A DNA stretch of 64,000 nt from the NCBI GenBank assembly GCA_963575745.1, contig CAUYUJ010016363.1:163141-227140 (forward strand), in the 5' to 3' direction. This DNA comes from Prorocentrum cordatum. Taxonomy: Eukaryota; Sar; Dinophyceae; Prorocentrales; Prorocentraceae. Below are positions 41,919-52,000 of this stretch, piece after piece (the first letter of the stretch is position 1; the number at the start of each line of letters is the position of its first letter). Position numbers and translations under genes: made by a program. The notes under the pieces were generated by a model. The model worked only from the letters and a program-made list of their open reading frames with translations, was not told where the DNA came from and did not search any database.

Positions 41919-43745
41919 ATGGACCCAGGTCGCAAAGCCGAGGTCGACAAGCGGTTCGCCGAGCTGAAGCAGCAACTGCGGGAAAGGTTCGGCCTGCAAG
42001 GGGCTGCCGCGGATGCCGCAGTCGCGGAGCCGACGGAGGACCGCAGTTGCGGAAGCCCCGAGCGACCGCCGCGCGAGGCCTCCCCGCAGTCGTCTAGCTC
42101 CTCGCGGGAATATCGGCCGCCGCCGCCGATAAGCGCTGCGAGTGGGAGCTCTGCTGGTGGGAGGCGCGAAGAGGCGCAGTTGCGCAGGGCGCACTTGACC
42201 CCCAAGGCAAAATGGGGGCCTCGGGCGCAGACGCCGACGAAGCAGCAGGACCAACCAGCAGTGACGGGAGCCGCCACCGAGACCGCAGTTGCGGGGGTGG
42301 CCGGCGAGCCAGGTGCCGCGCGCGGCTCATCTGGGAGCAGCGCGCCCTCGGCCGTGCTGCTCGCAGCCGAGTCCAAACGAGGCGCCCAACCCGAAGACGA
42401 GGCCGCCTCCCAGGAGAAAGCCGCCGAGACAATCGCCTCGGCCGATTCGCGGCCGAGGAAAAGGCCGCCTCCCACGGAAGGCTCGCCGCTGTCAGAACCG
42501 CAGTCGCGGGGTCGCGCGGGGCCTCCGTCGGAACCGCAGTTGCGGGAAGATGCGGGAGCACCGCGGAAGAAGCAGCGGACCAGGTCCCCTCCAGGGATAA
42601 ACTACGTTGGGGAACGCCCCAAGTGGAACGAAGGATTCCTTCGTACAGCAGACGGCAATCGGGTTCCGTCCACCATCGCTTTGGTGTTCAACGTGGTGGT
42701 CATCACGAAGGTGGCAACAAAGGAAGATGTCTTCAGGTGCATCTTGCACCAAACTGCGGCGGTCGTCTTCGTCGTATGGGACCCCGAGCTGTTCCGCACG
42801 GGGAACGTCGAAGGCGCTTGCAGCTACGACGTTCCCGTTGGACTCAGGACTGCCGTCGAAGACGCTGTCACTTTGAAAAACAACACCGCGGAGCCTTACT
42901 GGACGACGGTTGGCCTGTTCAGAGACACGGGCGTGGTGCTCGTGCGCCCGCACATCATCGCAGAGACCGCAGTTGCGGGTCATGTTGTTGGGGCCACCCA
43001 CGCCGTCACGATCCTGCGCTTTCGCCTGAAGGGCTCCGACATGAATCCTGCCGCGGTGATCCGTTTTGCCGTCGTGTCCAGACACGCAGTCACCGAACGT
43101 CTCCAACAGAAGATCACGCAATCAGAACAAACAGCGTGGCATCCAAGTTTCTTCAAGGACGCGGTTGCTTCCATCCATAAAAATGATGTGCGGTTCTTGT
43201 GCGGCCTGTTTGACATCCCGCCTGAGCAGCTCCAAGCATTTGGCCGCAGTTGCGGAGCCAGCTACACCTGCCCGATGGGGGTGGTGCTCAGGGCTGGACC
43301 CGCCCTGTTCGGAGGCCTTGTGGAGGGCACACGCGTCATGCATCCGAATTACGTCCTCCCCATTGGCCCGTGCGACGTGCGCATTGCGGACTACAACGCG
43401 GATTCTGCAGGGAGGCCGTCGAAGAACGATCCCCAGTGGCTCCCTGATTGGATGCATCGAACAAGCGACTCCATCATCTCTCGGCGCTGGGTCCCAGCGA
43501 AGTACATGCCCAAGTGGGAGGATGACCCTGACCGCAGTAGCGGAGTCAGAAGAAAGCTCGGCTTGGCAGCGCTGCCCCCAATCGGCAAGGTCATTCAGAA
43601 GGAGCTCAACGAGAAGACCTTCAGCACGCACTGGTGCGAGGGCATCCACCAAAACGTCGTCTTCGTCGGCCACGGACGCCAGAGTCGGGCGAGCAAGCGG
43701 AAGCACGAAGAGGCGCGATCTGCCGCAGTTGCGGACGAGCGGTGA
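41919..43745 (+). CDS. Transposon ORF 2: probable degenerate EEP-fold protein (608 aa)
   Basis: ATG at 41919 in a strong context (GCCACGCCATGG). Residues 1-225 are disordered, Ala/Pro/Ser/Arg-rich, with a basic patch (PRKKQRTRS) that could be a nuclear localisation signal. Residues about 226-590 are globular. The stretch VIRFAVVSRHAV... followed by NDVRFLCGLFDIPPEQL lines up in order and spacing with VMAVHVHHSL... and WDVKVCMGDFNMCMFQL of ORF 6. This suggests a related endonuclease/exonuclease/phosphatase fold in which the catalytic GDFN has become GLFD, so probably inactive. That relation is inference. Nine 12-bp tags lie inside, in all three frames (AVA, RSCG/RSSG, PQLR/PQSR). Confidence 0.65.
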   Translation: MDPGRKAEVDKRFAELKQQLRERFGLQGAAADAAVAEPTEDRSCGSPERPPREASPQSSSSSREYRPPPPISAASGSSAGGRREEAQLRRAHLTPKAKWGPRAQTPTKQQDQPAVTGAATETAVAGVAGEPGAARGSSGSSAPSAVLLAAESKRGAQPEDEAASQEKAAETIASADSRPRKRPPPTEGSPLSEPQSRGRAGPPSEPQLREDAGAPRKKQRTRSPPGINYVGERPKWNEGFLRTADGNRVPSTIALVFNVVVITKVATKEDVFRCILHQTAAVVFVVWDPELFRTGNVEGACSYDVPVGLRTAVEDAVTLKNNTAEPYWTTVGLFRDTGVVLVRPHIIAETAVAGHVVGATHAVTILRFRLKGSDMNPAAVIRFAVVSRHAVTERLQQKITQSEQTAWHPSFFKDAVASIHKNDVRFLCGLFDIPPEQLQAFGRSCGASYTCPMGVVLRAGPALFGGLVEGTRVMHPNYVLPIGPCDVRIADYNADSAGRPSKNDPQWLPDWMHRTSDSIISRRWVPAKYMPKWEDDPDRSSGVRRKLGLAALPPIGKVIQKELNEKTFSTHWCEGIHQNVVFVGHGRQSRASKRKHEEARSAAVADER

Positions 43746-44453
43746 GTGCGGCAAGACCGAGGAGCCGCAGTTGCGGAACAGAGCTCGGTACTACTGGGCG
43801 CCTGCTGCCTGCGTAGTGCATCCCATTAGCGATGGAGTGCATGTTGCGGTGTAGGATAGCCCGCAGTTGCGGGGTTGCGGTTGCGAAGCCGCAGTTGCGG
43901 TTGCGTATAATAGGAGAGCACGCGGTTGCGAAGCCGCAGTTTGCAATAAGTGTGCGCGCGCTGGGTCATCATCATCGTCGTCGTCCGTCCTCGTCGTCGT
44001 CGCTGCCGTCGTCGTCGTCGCGTCTGTCGTCTGTCGTCAGCAGTCGTCGTCGGTCGTCGTCGTCGTCAAGTCTGTCGTCTGTCGTCAGCAGTCGTCGTCG
44101 TCGTCGTCCCTCCTCCCTCCTCCCTCCTCCCTCCTCCCTCCTCCCTCCTCCCTCCTCCCTCCTCGTCCTCCTCCAGGCCGCATCCCCCCGCCACCTCCGT
44201 CCTAGCTCTCCTTCCCCTTCCCCTCCTCGTCCTCCTCCAGCTTGCACCCCCCTCCCTCCTCCAGCCTGCGCCCCCCCCAAGCTCTCGCCCGATATTTTGG
44301 ATTAAAACTGAGCCTTCAGTCGTCCGCAGGCATTCGGCTCAGCAGGTCGTTGGGCTCCTGGCACACACGCCTCCACCCTGAGCGACGGACGTCGTGCCAT
44401 AGTCCGCCATATCGGAGCTCCGGGCCCCAGTGGCGGACAGCGTCGGCACAGAT
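43746..44453. other. Spacer between transposon ORFs 2 and 3, with pyrimidine tract
   Basis: Tags at 43765, 43861 and 43889, then GTC repeats (43975-44105) and a CTCCCTC tandem array (44107-44165) running into a CTC-rich tract up to about 44280. Confidence 0.7.
44323..44345 (+). promoter_or_regulatory. Candidate spliced-leader relic, ORF 3
   Basis: TCCGCAGGCATTCGGCTCAG CAG matches the dinoflagellate spliced leader at about 18 of 22 positions allowing small gaps. It sits downstream of a polypyrimidine tract and 109 bp before the ATG at 44454. Confidence 0.45.
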
Positions 44454-46880
44454 ATGAACGACAGCGTCGGCACAGATAATGCCGCAGTGGCGGACAAGAA
44501 AGCCGCAGTGGCGGACGAGACAGCCGCAGTTCCAGGCGGAACGCAAGGGATCTTTCAGAGGGCCAACGCCTTGAGGTCTAGATTCAGGACAGGGGACAAG
44601 GTGCGCCTCCCTGTGCTCATGCTCGCCCCGCACACGGGCAACCGAGGCGGGCACTACCCTCAGCAGGAAAGGGTTCGGGAACTCGCTGTGAAAATCTTCC
44701 TGGCTGGATTCACGCAAGCCGAAGCTGACCACGAAGGTGTCTGCGTTCAGATGTACCCAGCACAAGAGCTGGTGCTGAGAAAAAAGGAGGACCCGAAGTT
44801 CCAGACGTACACAGAGTACAATCTGGAAAAAGCGACCGGCCACCTCGCTGCGTGCTTCGACCGCAGTTGCGGAACAGACGTTGCGTATGGGACGTGTTCG
44901 CACTCCCACTTGTGCCTCGTGTTGCGGGCGTGCGCCCTGGGAGCCAAGTGGCCCATCCCCCAAGGCATGGAGTTCACGGAGGACGAGAGCGCGAGGCTGA
45001 AGCGCGTGCTCGATAAGGACGGCAATCTCGACATGGCCGCAGTGGCGGAACATGACCCTGTCGCTAAGAAACTCGTGCAGGGGGGTATGCTCATGGAAGT
45101 GCTTAGCTGGAAAATCATGGACGAGGAACCCACTGGTGCTTCGCTCATCAGCCAGTCCCTCAATAAAGGAGCCGATTTTGCGTTGCGAACGACTGAACTC
45201 ACCGCGCTCCGTGTTCTGTGCAAGGCTGTTGACGCGGAGCTGCACGCCGCAGTTGCGGATCAGGTTGCCTTTGACAAGGTCAAGCTCTCCGTCATGCACG
45301 AACTCGATCGAGTCGTTCAGGACCCAGACTTCATTGAGCTGTTCTCGTTCGTTGTTGGGCTCGGGAGCACGAAAGCGCAGTTCATCCCCTTGCTGCTCCA
45401 GTTCTGCGAGGTCTACGTGAACTCCAGGAGAAGGGCCCTTCGGCTCGGTGCCTTCGGGGCAGCCAGCGAGCTTCCCGACGAAGTGCCGTGGGTCAAGGTT
45501 GCCGTGGTGATGCGATGCTACAGGAACGCGCCTGCGAGGAAGAGGGGCGTTGACACTCCTGTGTGGTGCCCTGACCCAGAACAATCGTGGAAGAAGAAGG
45601 AGTTCCGAGACTTCCTCATCGACATGAACTCGGCTCTCCGTTTGTACTTGTTCACGCTGAGCAAGGCCATCGACGGCATGGGCCCTGAGAAGGCGATCGA
45701 GTTCAAGGCGAACCTGTGCATACTGACCGCAGACGGCTTCATGCAGTACCTGAAGGACACCCACGTCAAGGAACGAAGTATCCCAGGACATCGTCAGGCG
45801 CTCCTCCGCGCTTGCGCGGAGGCCACGGGGAAGGTGGAGCCGAAGTCCAATCGGGACGCCCTTGAGAAGGCCCTCGGCGAAGTGGGAGTCGGAGGCGGGA
45901 AGCCCGATTGGTTCGATTTCAACGCGTTGCCGCGCCCAGAACCGAATGAGCCCGCAGTGGCGGGGAAGACAAAGGCTTCCGCAGAGGGGCACGAGTTGAT
46001 GCCGACGGTCATTTCCTTTGACCCCACGACGCAATTACCAACGAACCACCAGCGCAGCAGGGACACGACGGCCATTCCACGCGGATCCTTCCCTTTGCCA
46101 ATCGCCGAATGGAGGCGTTCAGCGGCAGCGAAGGAGCTGGGGCGGGAGCCTGCTTTGGTCAGCGCAGTGTTGCTGTGCCTTTGGGCGCGCCACATGTCCG
46201 CAGTTGCGGAAGCGCAAGTAGAGGTGTTGCAAGACGCTGACACAGAGAAACGCACCGTCAAGGCAACCGCTGCAAACGACGAAAAATGCATCGAGTTGTG
46301 GCCGTGCGTCCCAAAGGCATCCAAGGTGCACGCCGCAAGCACGCACCCCGAGAGGGTGGCCGTGCAAGTCTGGGTGAAAGGAGATCCAAATGGGGCCACG
46401 CCCACGACCTTCTACTTGCACCCCGAGTTCAAGCCGCCTGCGGACAAGACGCCCGCCGACGTGGCTGACCACGATGTGCGGTTGAGAGCATGGAAGTGGG
46501 ATGCGCAAGAGACAATGCACGTCTTCTGGGCAGTCAACAGAGTCACGGAACAGGAGATCCAGCAGAGAAACAGCCGTAATGAAAGCGCAGTTGCGCGCAT
46601 CAACATGGAGCTGGAGACGAAAGAATTGGCGGTGTGCGTGCCTGGGACAGGCGGGGTCGTGCTCGCCGTGAATGTCCCTGTGCTGGTGAATACCACGGCC
46701 GTGAAGAAAGGAGAAGAGCTCCTGTGGGAGGCGAGACCCAAAACCGCACCGAAGAAGAAGGCGGCCGAGGAGACGTGGAAGACGGACGCGGCCAAGAGGG
46801 CCAAAGGGAAGCCTTCGGGCCAGCCCGCGCCGAAGAAATCGAAGAAAGGGTTCGACGAAAGCGGGAAGATGTCGCTCTAA
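44454..46880 (+). CDS. Transposon ORF 3: 808-aa protein, possible ParB/Srx-like N-terminal segment
   Basis: ATG at 44454; the frame extends 24 bp upstream only through a GTG. The N-terminus contains two AAVADK/E tag peptides. Residues about 45-95 (KVRLPVLMLAPHTGNRGGHY...VRELAVKIFLAGF) resemble the start of ParB/sulfiredoxin-like domains in pattern; this is a weak call. A Cys/His cluster follows (AACFDRSCGTDVAYGTCSHSHLC). The middle is helical and unassigned. The C-terminus has GEELLWEAR, as at the end of some SET-like domains, then a Lys-rich tail (PKKSKKGFDESGK). Tags inside mostly read AVA, one RSCG. Function unknown; DNA binding is plausible from the basic tail. Confidence 0.65.
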   Translation: MNDSVGTDNAAVADKKAAVADETAAVPGGTQGIFQRANALRSRFRTGDKVRLPVLMLAPHTGNRGGHYPQQERVRELAVKIFLAGFTQAEADHEGVCVQMYPAQELVLRKKEDPKFQTYTEYNLEKATGHLAACFDRSCGTDVAYGTCSHSHLCLVLRACALGAKWPIPQGMEFTEDESARLKRVLDKDGNLDMAAVAEHDPVAKKLVQGGMLMEVLSWKIMDEEPTGASLISQSLNKGADFALRTTELTALRVLCKAVDAELHAAVADQVAFDKVKLSVMHELDRVVQDPDFIELFSFVVGLGSTKAQFIPLLLQFCEVYVNSRRRALRLGAFGAASELPDEVPWVKVAVVMRCYRNAPARKRGVDTPVWCPDPEQSWKKKEFRDFLIDMNSALRLYLFTLSKAIDGMGPEKAIEFKANLCILTADGFMQYLKDTHVKERSIPGHRQALLRACAEATGKVEPKSNRDALEKALGEVGVGGGKPDWFDFNALPRPEPNEPAVAGKTKASAEGHELMPTVISFDPTTQLPTNHQRSRDTTAIPRGSFPLPIAEWRRSAAAKELGREPALVSAVLLCLWARHMSAVAEAQVEVLQDADTEKRTVKATAANDEKCIELWPCVPKASKVHAASTHPERVAVQVWVKGDPNGATPTTFYLHPEFKPPADKTPADVADHDVRLRAWKWDAQETMHVFWAVNRVTEQEIQQRNSRNESAVARINMELETKELAVCVPGTGGVVLAVNVPVLVNTTAVKKGEELLWEARPKTAPKKKAAEETWKTDAAKRAKGKPSGQPAPKKSKKGFDESGKMSL

Positions 46881-47400
46881 TTAAGAAGCCGCAGTGGCGG
46901 CAGTCAGGGCGGCTTGCTCGCGTGACCGCAGTTGCGGGCAACAGGCCGAAGGGGGGGGCGCACGCGTGACCGCTGTTGCGGAGCGCTCGTGTAGTTTGCA
47001 GTGTCACTGCTTCTGTTAGCTGATGCCGCAGTAGCGGACCGCTGACGATCGAGCACGGAGGTTCGAAACGGACCTCCTCCCTCCCTTCTCCCTCTCCTCC
47101 CTCGCCCTTCCTCCACTTCCTCCCTCTCTCCTCCTCCTTTCTCCCCTTCCTCCCAAGTTGGAAGCCGAAACTACTCATTTCCTCACTCCCTCCCTCCCTC
47201 CCTGGAGGCCCTGGAGGGCCTCCGCCCTGGAGGGCCTGGAGGGCCCTGGAGGCCCTGGAGGGCCTCCCTGGAGGCCCTGGAGGCCCTGGAGGGCCTCCCT
47301 GGAGGCCCTGGAGGCCCTGGAGGGCCTCCCTGGAGGCCCTGGAGGGCCTGGAGGGCCCTGGGCTGAGGGCGGAGGCCCTGGAGGGCCTCCGCCCTCAGAA

Positions 47401-47478
47401 TGCTTCAAAGCAGTGCCGCGGCACTGCTTTGAAGCACCCAGGTGCTTCAAAGCAGTGCCCCGGCACTGCTTTGAAGCA
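47401..47478. repeat. Central hairpin pair of the transposon
   Basis: TGCTTCAAAGCAGTGCC arms form 17-bp perfect hairpins at 47401-47436 and 47443-47478. The pair is itself enclosed by an inverted repeat (CCCTGGAGGGCCTCCGCCCT CAGAA on the left, its complement on the right to about 47505). The core TTCAAAGCAGTGCC is shared with the terminal hairpins. Confidence 0.92.
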
Positions 47479-47549
47479 TTCTGAGGGCGGAGGCCCTCCA
47501 GGGAGGCGCGAGGATCGCAGGGGCCGAGGGAGGCCCTCCAGGGAGGCGT

Positions 47550-47571
47550 TCGTCTCGCCATCTGGCTCAAC
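47550..47571 (+). promoter_or_regulatory. Candidate spliced-leader relic, ORF 4
   Basis: TCGTCTCGCCATCTGGCTCA AC shares GCCAT and TGGCTCAA with the spliced leader, 71 bp before the ATG at 47642. Confidence 0.4.
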
Positions 47572-47641
47572 CGCGCGCGGCCCCACTGCCCGCACCTCCG
47601 CCTTGCCCGCAGTTGCGGCTGTGTCCAGCGCAGTAGCACAC

Positions 47642-48640
47642 ATGCCGACTTCGAGCGAATGGAGCCCTGTGTGCGTTGAGAAGGTCTTGTGCATCCGTGG
47701 AGGTTGGCTTGCGCAGACCACCCCCATCCCCGAAAAGGATGTCAAGGTGCTCCACGCAGGGCCCCTCGGAGAGATAAGCTTCGTGCACGTGAACATGCAA
47801 AAGGCTTGGCTGCTCAAGGTGTGCGCCAAAGGTAAACCGACCGCAGGGGCCTTGAAGGCCTCCAAGGCCTGGGACGCGCTGAAGAAAGAACTCGCGAAGC
47901 AGGGCGGCGCCGCAGTTGCGGACGAGGAGAGCGACGGCGACGCGGGGGACGAAGCAGATGACCCCATGTCGGCCCTGGTCAGCTCCACGGACGCCACGAA
48001 GAAGCAGGCAGCGACCCCGACCAGCGCCAAGAAGCAGAAGACTGGAACGCGTGCGGCGACTACTGGCCTGCCCAGGGGCGAGGCCGTGGAGTCGGCCATA
48101 GCCACTGTGCACTCCGTACAGATGCCCGCAAAGAGCCCCATGAAGTTTCCGCACGACACGGCCGTTCGAAACGTGCGGGTGGCCAGCTTCAAGCGGAGGA
48201 CGTTGTGGCTGGACGCTGCAGACCTTGGGTGGCTGATCGACATGATCGTGGACGACGTGAGCCTCGGCGGTGTCCCCGACATCGACGACGGCGACAAGGA
48301 CGAGGCCGCAGTGGCGGACAGGGACTGGGCAACGGCGGTTGACCCTGCCACCCCGCTGGCGAAGCAAAAGGAGGTCGACTCCCCCGTGGCGCAGGGGAGC
48401 GGCTCTGGCTTCACCGTCGTTTGGGACTTCAAGGGCGCTTGGGTCGCGACCATCACGCGAGAGTGTGCCAACAAGGGCAAAAGGATCGAGATGGATGTGA
48501 AGAAACTTACAAAGAAGAAGTGGCAGTCGGCGCAGTCGGTGAAGGGCTACGACTACGAGTGGGAGGGCATGACGCAGCACCAGCGCAAGCAAGCGGCTCT
48601 GGATTACCTCGAGCTCCAAATCCCCAGTCTGTTCGACTGA
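47642..48640 (+). CDS. Transposon ORF 4: 332-aa protein of unknown function
   Basis: ATG at 47642; upstream the frame runs only through the hairpin pair from a TTG. The N-terminal ~80 residues are compact (SPVCVEKVLCIRGGWL, ISFVHVNMQKAWLLKV). An acidic then Lys/Thr-rich linker follows (EESDGDAGDEADD...KKQAATPTSAKKQK). The C-terminus is globular (RRTLWLDAADLGWLIDMIVD and GFTVVWDFKGAWVATITREC). No catalytic motif is recognised. Two tags inside read AVA. A DNA- or chromatin-binding accessory protein is possible but unsupported. Confidence 0.65.
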   Translation: MPTSSEWSPVCVEKVLCIRGGWLAQTTPIPEKDVKVLHAGPLGEISFVHVNMQKAWLLKVCAKGKPTAGALKASKAWDALKKELAKQGGAAVADEESDGDAGDEADDPMSALVSSTDATKKQAATPTSAKKQKTGTRAATTGLPRGEAVESAIATVHSVQMPAKSPMKFPHDTAVRNVRVASFKRRTLWLDAADLGWLIDMIVDDVSLGGVPDIDDGDKDEAAVADRDWATAVDPATPLAKQKEVDSPVAQGSGSGFTVVWDFKGAWVATITRECANKGKRIEMDVKKLTKKKWQSAQSVKGYDYEWEGMTQHQRKQAALDYLELQIPSLFD

Positions 48641-49015
48641 GGCCCGAAGCCGTATGGGCCGCAGTTGCGGTGGGGCTACTGAGTGCCCGCAGTTGCGGGG
48701 TGGCTGGGTGCGCGTGAACACGCGGAGGGCGAGGCGGTGTGAGGAGGCAGGCGGAAGGTTTAGGGTGTTCCACGGGTGCACGCCTTAGTGCGCCAACTTG
48801 TGTGGGCGAGCGTTTTTCTTAGAGAAGCATGGAGTGAAGCATCGAAACCCTGTGCGCGCGATGATTGGGGCTTCCGCGCGGGCGTTGTTGAAATGTACCT
48901 CCTTCTTCGCCCCTCCGCATCGTCTTCAGTTGCTCCTCCCTCCTCCCCTCCCTCTTCCTAGTTCTGTAGCCCGCAGCCGAGTGCCCGGCCCGAGTCGTTC
49001 GCCACGCGACCGCTC
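48641..49015. other. Spacer between transposon ORFs 4 and 5 with splice-acceptor-like tract
   Basis: Tags at 48659 and 48687. At 48930-48961 there is a CTCCTCC...CTCTTCCTAG tract that looks like a textbook 3' splice site. It is followed by TCTGTAGCCCGCAGCCGAG (48963-48981), a weak SL match. Confidence 0.55.
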
Positions 49016-52000
49016 ATGGATGTTCCCGTGGGGCGGACATGGTATGGCGAGGAGGACGGAACGCATTTCGAGGTGGAGTGGCTCCATTACGACAGCGGCT
49101 GCGCACCGAGGAAAACGAAGTATGGCACCACTGGGCTCGCCAACATCTTGAGCCGCAGTAGCGGCGTTCCGTGCCCCAAGAAGATAAAGGTGCACGCATG
49201 TGCGGATTTTCCGTGCCTAGCGAAGTGGCCCGCGTCGCAGTACGGCCTTGCTGAGCCGCCTCGCTTTCATTTGCGGCCGTCTGCTTGGCGACCGGGCGCG
49301 ACGCCACCACCCGCAGTTGCGGCTCCAGGCGGCACCGCAGTTGCGGCTCCCTCGGCCCCTGCACACATAGCACCAGCAACACCAGCAGAACTCGCAGCTC
49401 CTGCGCAAGAAGGACACGCAGCTCCAGCACCAGAAGCACCCGCAGAACCCAAACCTCCAGCAGCCCCTGTGCCCGAAGCACCCGCAGCAGCAGTCCCTCC
49501 AGCTCCTCCAGCTCAAGTGCACGCAACACCAGACCCGCCTGCTGCGCAGGAGACCGCAATTGCGGTTGAAGCTCCTGAGGGAGTGGAAGCGGACAAAGAC
49601 ACACCACTTCCAGCACGCTTGCCACCAGCGCGGCCGCTGCCAGAGAACTGGTCGAAGACGCAGGTCGCATTCTTCCCGTGCCCAGACCCAAAGGCTGCAG
49701 CACGAGTTGCGGCGCCTGTTGGCGACGCCTTGCGGCCACGAGTCGCGGCGCCACCCCTGGCGCCAGAGAAAGGTGTACCTGTGGAAGACGCGCCAAAGAT
49801 CCAGGCCGCAGTGGCGGCGACGGTGCCTGACCGCGTGATGGCTCTCCTGAGGCAGATTCTGTCCGAGAATTCCTACATAGGGTATTCAGCTTTCATGCTG
49901 TTTGCCTTGCGGTTCGGGCGTCAACCTTACGTGTGGGAAGGCGAGAACCGCAAGGACCTCCTTGACTTCTACATGCCTTGGGCAAAGGAGAAGTGCACTG
50001 AGCCATGCGCCGTCGACGGCGTGGCGTGCGTACTCGCCGCTGCTGAGGATCTGTTCGGGGAATGGACAACGGTGGAACTCAGGCCCGTGACTCCCGAGAA
50101 CCCTCTCCATGAGGTGCGCCACTGGGTGGCCGCAGTTGCGGTGGGTGGCGTGTGCTCTGAGGGGGCGGACGCGTTGAACAGGTTCTACGGTCCTCTGGGA
50201 CAATGGGTCCTAGGGACTGTTTGCGATGGAAACTGCGGCATTGACCTTATGGCGATGATGTTGCAGAAACCGCAAAATGCCGAGACGCGCAAATGGCTTC
50301 GGGAGGAACTGTACGATTTCGGGGTGCGCCGCTGGGACGAACCGTGGTTGCACGACATGCTCGTTGTCACGCAGGAACTAACCTTGGAGGAGGTGCGGGC
50401 GTACCGCAGTTGCGGGGCCAGCGGCCCTGCTGGACCCATGGTCCTGCACGACTCCGAGGGCGAGGGCGAACCAGCAGAGGCGCCGAGAGAGGCGAGCGCG
50501 CCACGCCCCGCTCTCATGGCGGCGTTAGAGTGGCAGACGGGCGTGCAGGACATGGGTATATTGCTTGCCATGGCTGAGGCTATGCCCGAGGCGTTGCAGG
50601 AGGAGCAGATCAGGGCGCACGCACTGGCCAGCGCACGCCCAAAACCCGAAGTTGCGGAACAGAAGCGGCGCGTGTGCCCGCACATGCTCAGAGACCGCGA
50701 ACTGGTTTGCAAAGACCTGGAGGCGCACGCACGCAGTTGTGGTTGGATGGGCGAGGGCGTTCTGCCACGGAATTCAATCGCGTCTTTTTGCGAGCGGTTC
50801 ACGTGGCCGAAGGGCATGGGGGTCGTCCAGCAGCGCCAGGCCGTCTCCAAGTGGTTTCAAAACTGGCGCACACAAGGTGGACATGGCACGGCGGGCGTGC
50901 ATGGCCGACGCCGCGCGCGGGGCAACCAAGGGCGCCCGAACAAGGCTCCATGGCTGGAAGCCGCTCTGTACGAGTGGTGGTCCCACATGAGGTACTCCGT
51001 GGACTGGAAGGCGGTGGCCAAGCGAACCGCAGTTGCGGAGGAGAGGCCCAAGATGTTGGCCAGGTTCTCCCAATCCCTGCTGGTTACGAAGGCGAAGCAA
51101 CTCGTCGCGGACTACTGCGTGGAGACAATGAAGCGGGGAGGCAAACCGATGGTGCCGCAGTTGCGGCCTCGGTGGTGGGTGAAGTGGCGGCGCTCCTACG
51201 GCCTGAGCATGAAGAAGCCGAACCGCAAGTACAAGGTGCCAAAATGGTTGCTCCAATCTCGTTTTGAGACTATGATCTTGAACGTGGCCAGGGTCCGCGC
51301 AGCTGCAGAGGAGCTTCTGGGGTACGACCCGCACATCCTGAACTGGGACCAGTCGCCCTTTCACCACAACGAGTCGTCGTCGGCCTCGAAGCCGACCTTG
51401 GCTGTGAAGGGTGGCATTGTCCCGCTTGTCGAGGCGCATGACGACAGCAGGGCTCGGTGGACAGCGAACCTGACGGTGTCGAGCGACGCGGAGGACATCC
51501 GCAGTTGCGGACCACCGCCGGCGGAGCTAATGTTCAAGGGGGGATCTGTCATCGCTGAGGGCTTGGCCGCACATGCCCGCAGTCGCGGCTATCCGTCTTG
51601 GGTGAGCACGGCGACGTCCGAGAAGGGGTCCTACCGCGCAGACGACGTTGTATCATTCTTGCAGCGGCACTTGCGGGCCTGGCCCGACGACCCGCAGTTG
51701 CGGGGAAAGTGGCGCATCCTCATGGCCGACGACCATTCCCCGCACAAAGCAGACGCTGTGCGGAGACTCGCCTGGCAGCGCGGCTACGTGCTGATCATTC
51801 ACGGCGGGGGGGCGACCGCAGTTGCGCAGCCCGTGGACACGGACTTGAACCAGCACGTGAAGCGCCGGTACATTGCCCTCGAGACCAAAGCGCTGGTGCA
51901 GCAAATGGCGTTGGGGAAGCACGTGCCGCAGTTGCGGCGTTCCGATTGCGCCGACTTGATGCTGTCAGTGTTGGAGAATGTGCAGTTGCACTTGGACGCC

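Larger units (their letters stand above)
46881..47641. other. Spacer between transposon ORFs 3 and 4 with GC minisatellite
   Basis: Tags at 46889, 46926, 47026 and 47607, a CTC-rich tract at 47060-47155, and a GC-rich minisatellite of GGAGGCCCTGGAGGGCCT units at 47195-47395. Confidence 0.75.

Noticed and set aside
41963-41973. Reverse-orientation copy of the 12-bp tag (GCAACTGCGG)
   Set aside because: Only 10 of 12 bases and inside coding sequence; too weak to count against the strand bias.
47429-47641. Upstream extension of transposon ORF 4 to 403 codons
   Set aside because: Starts at a TTG inside a hairpin and reads through the inverted repeat; the ATG at 47642 after the SL-like sequence is a better start.
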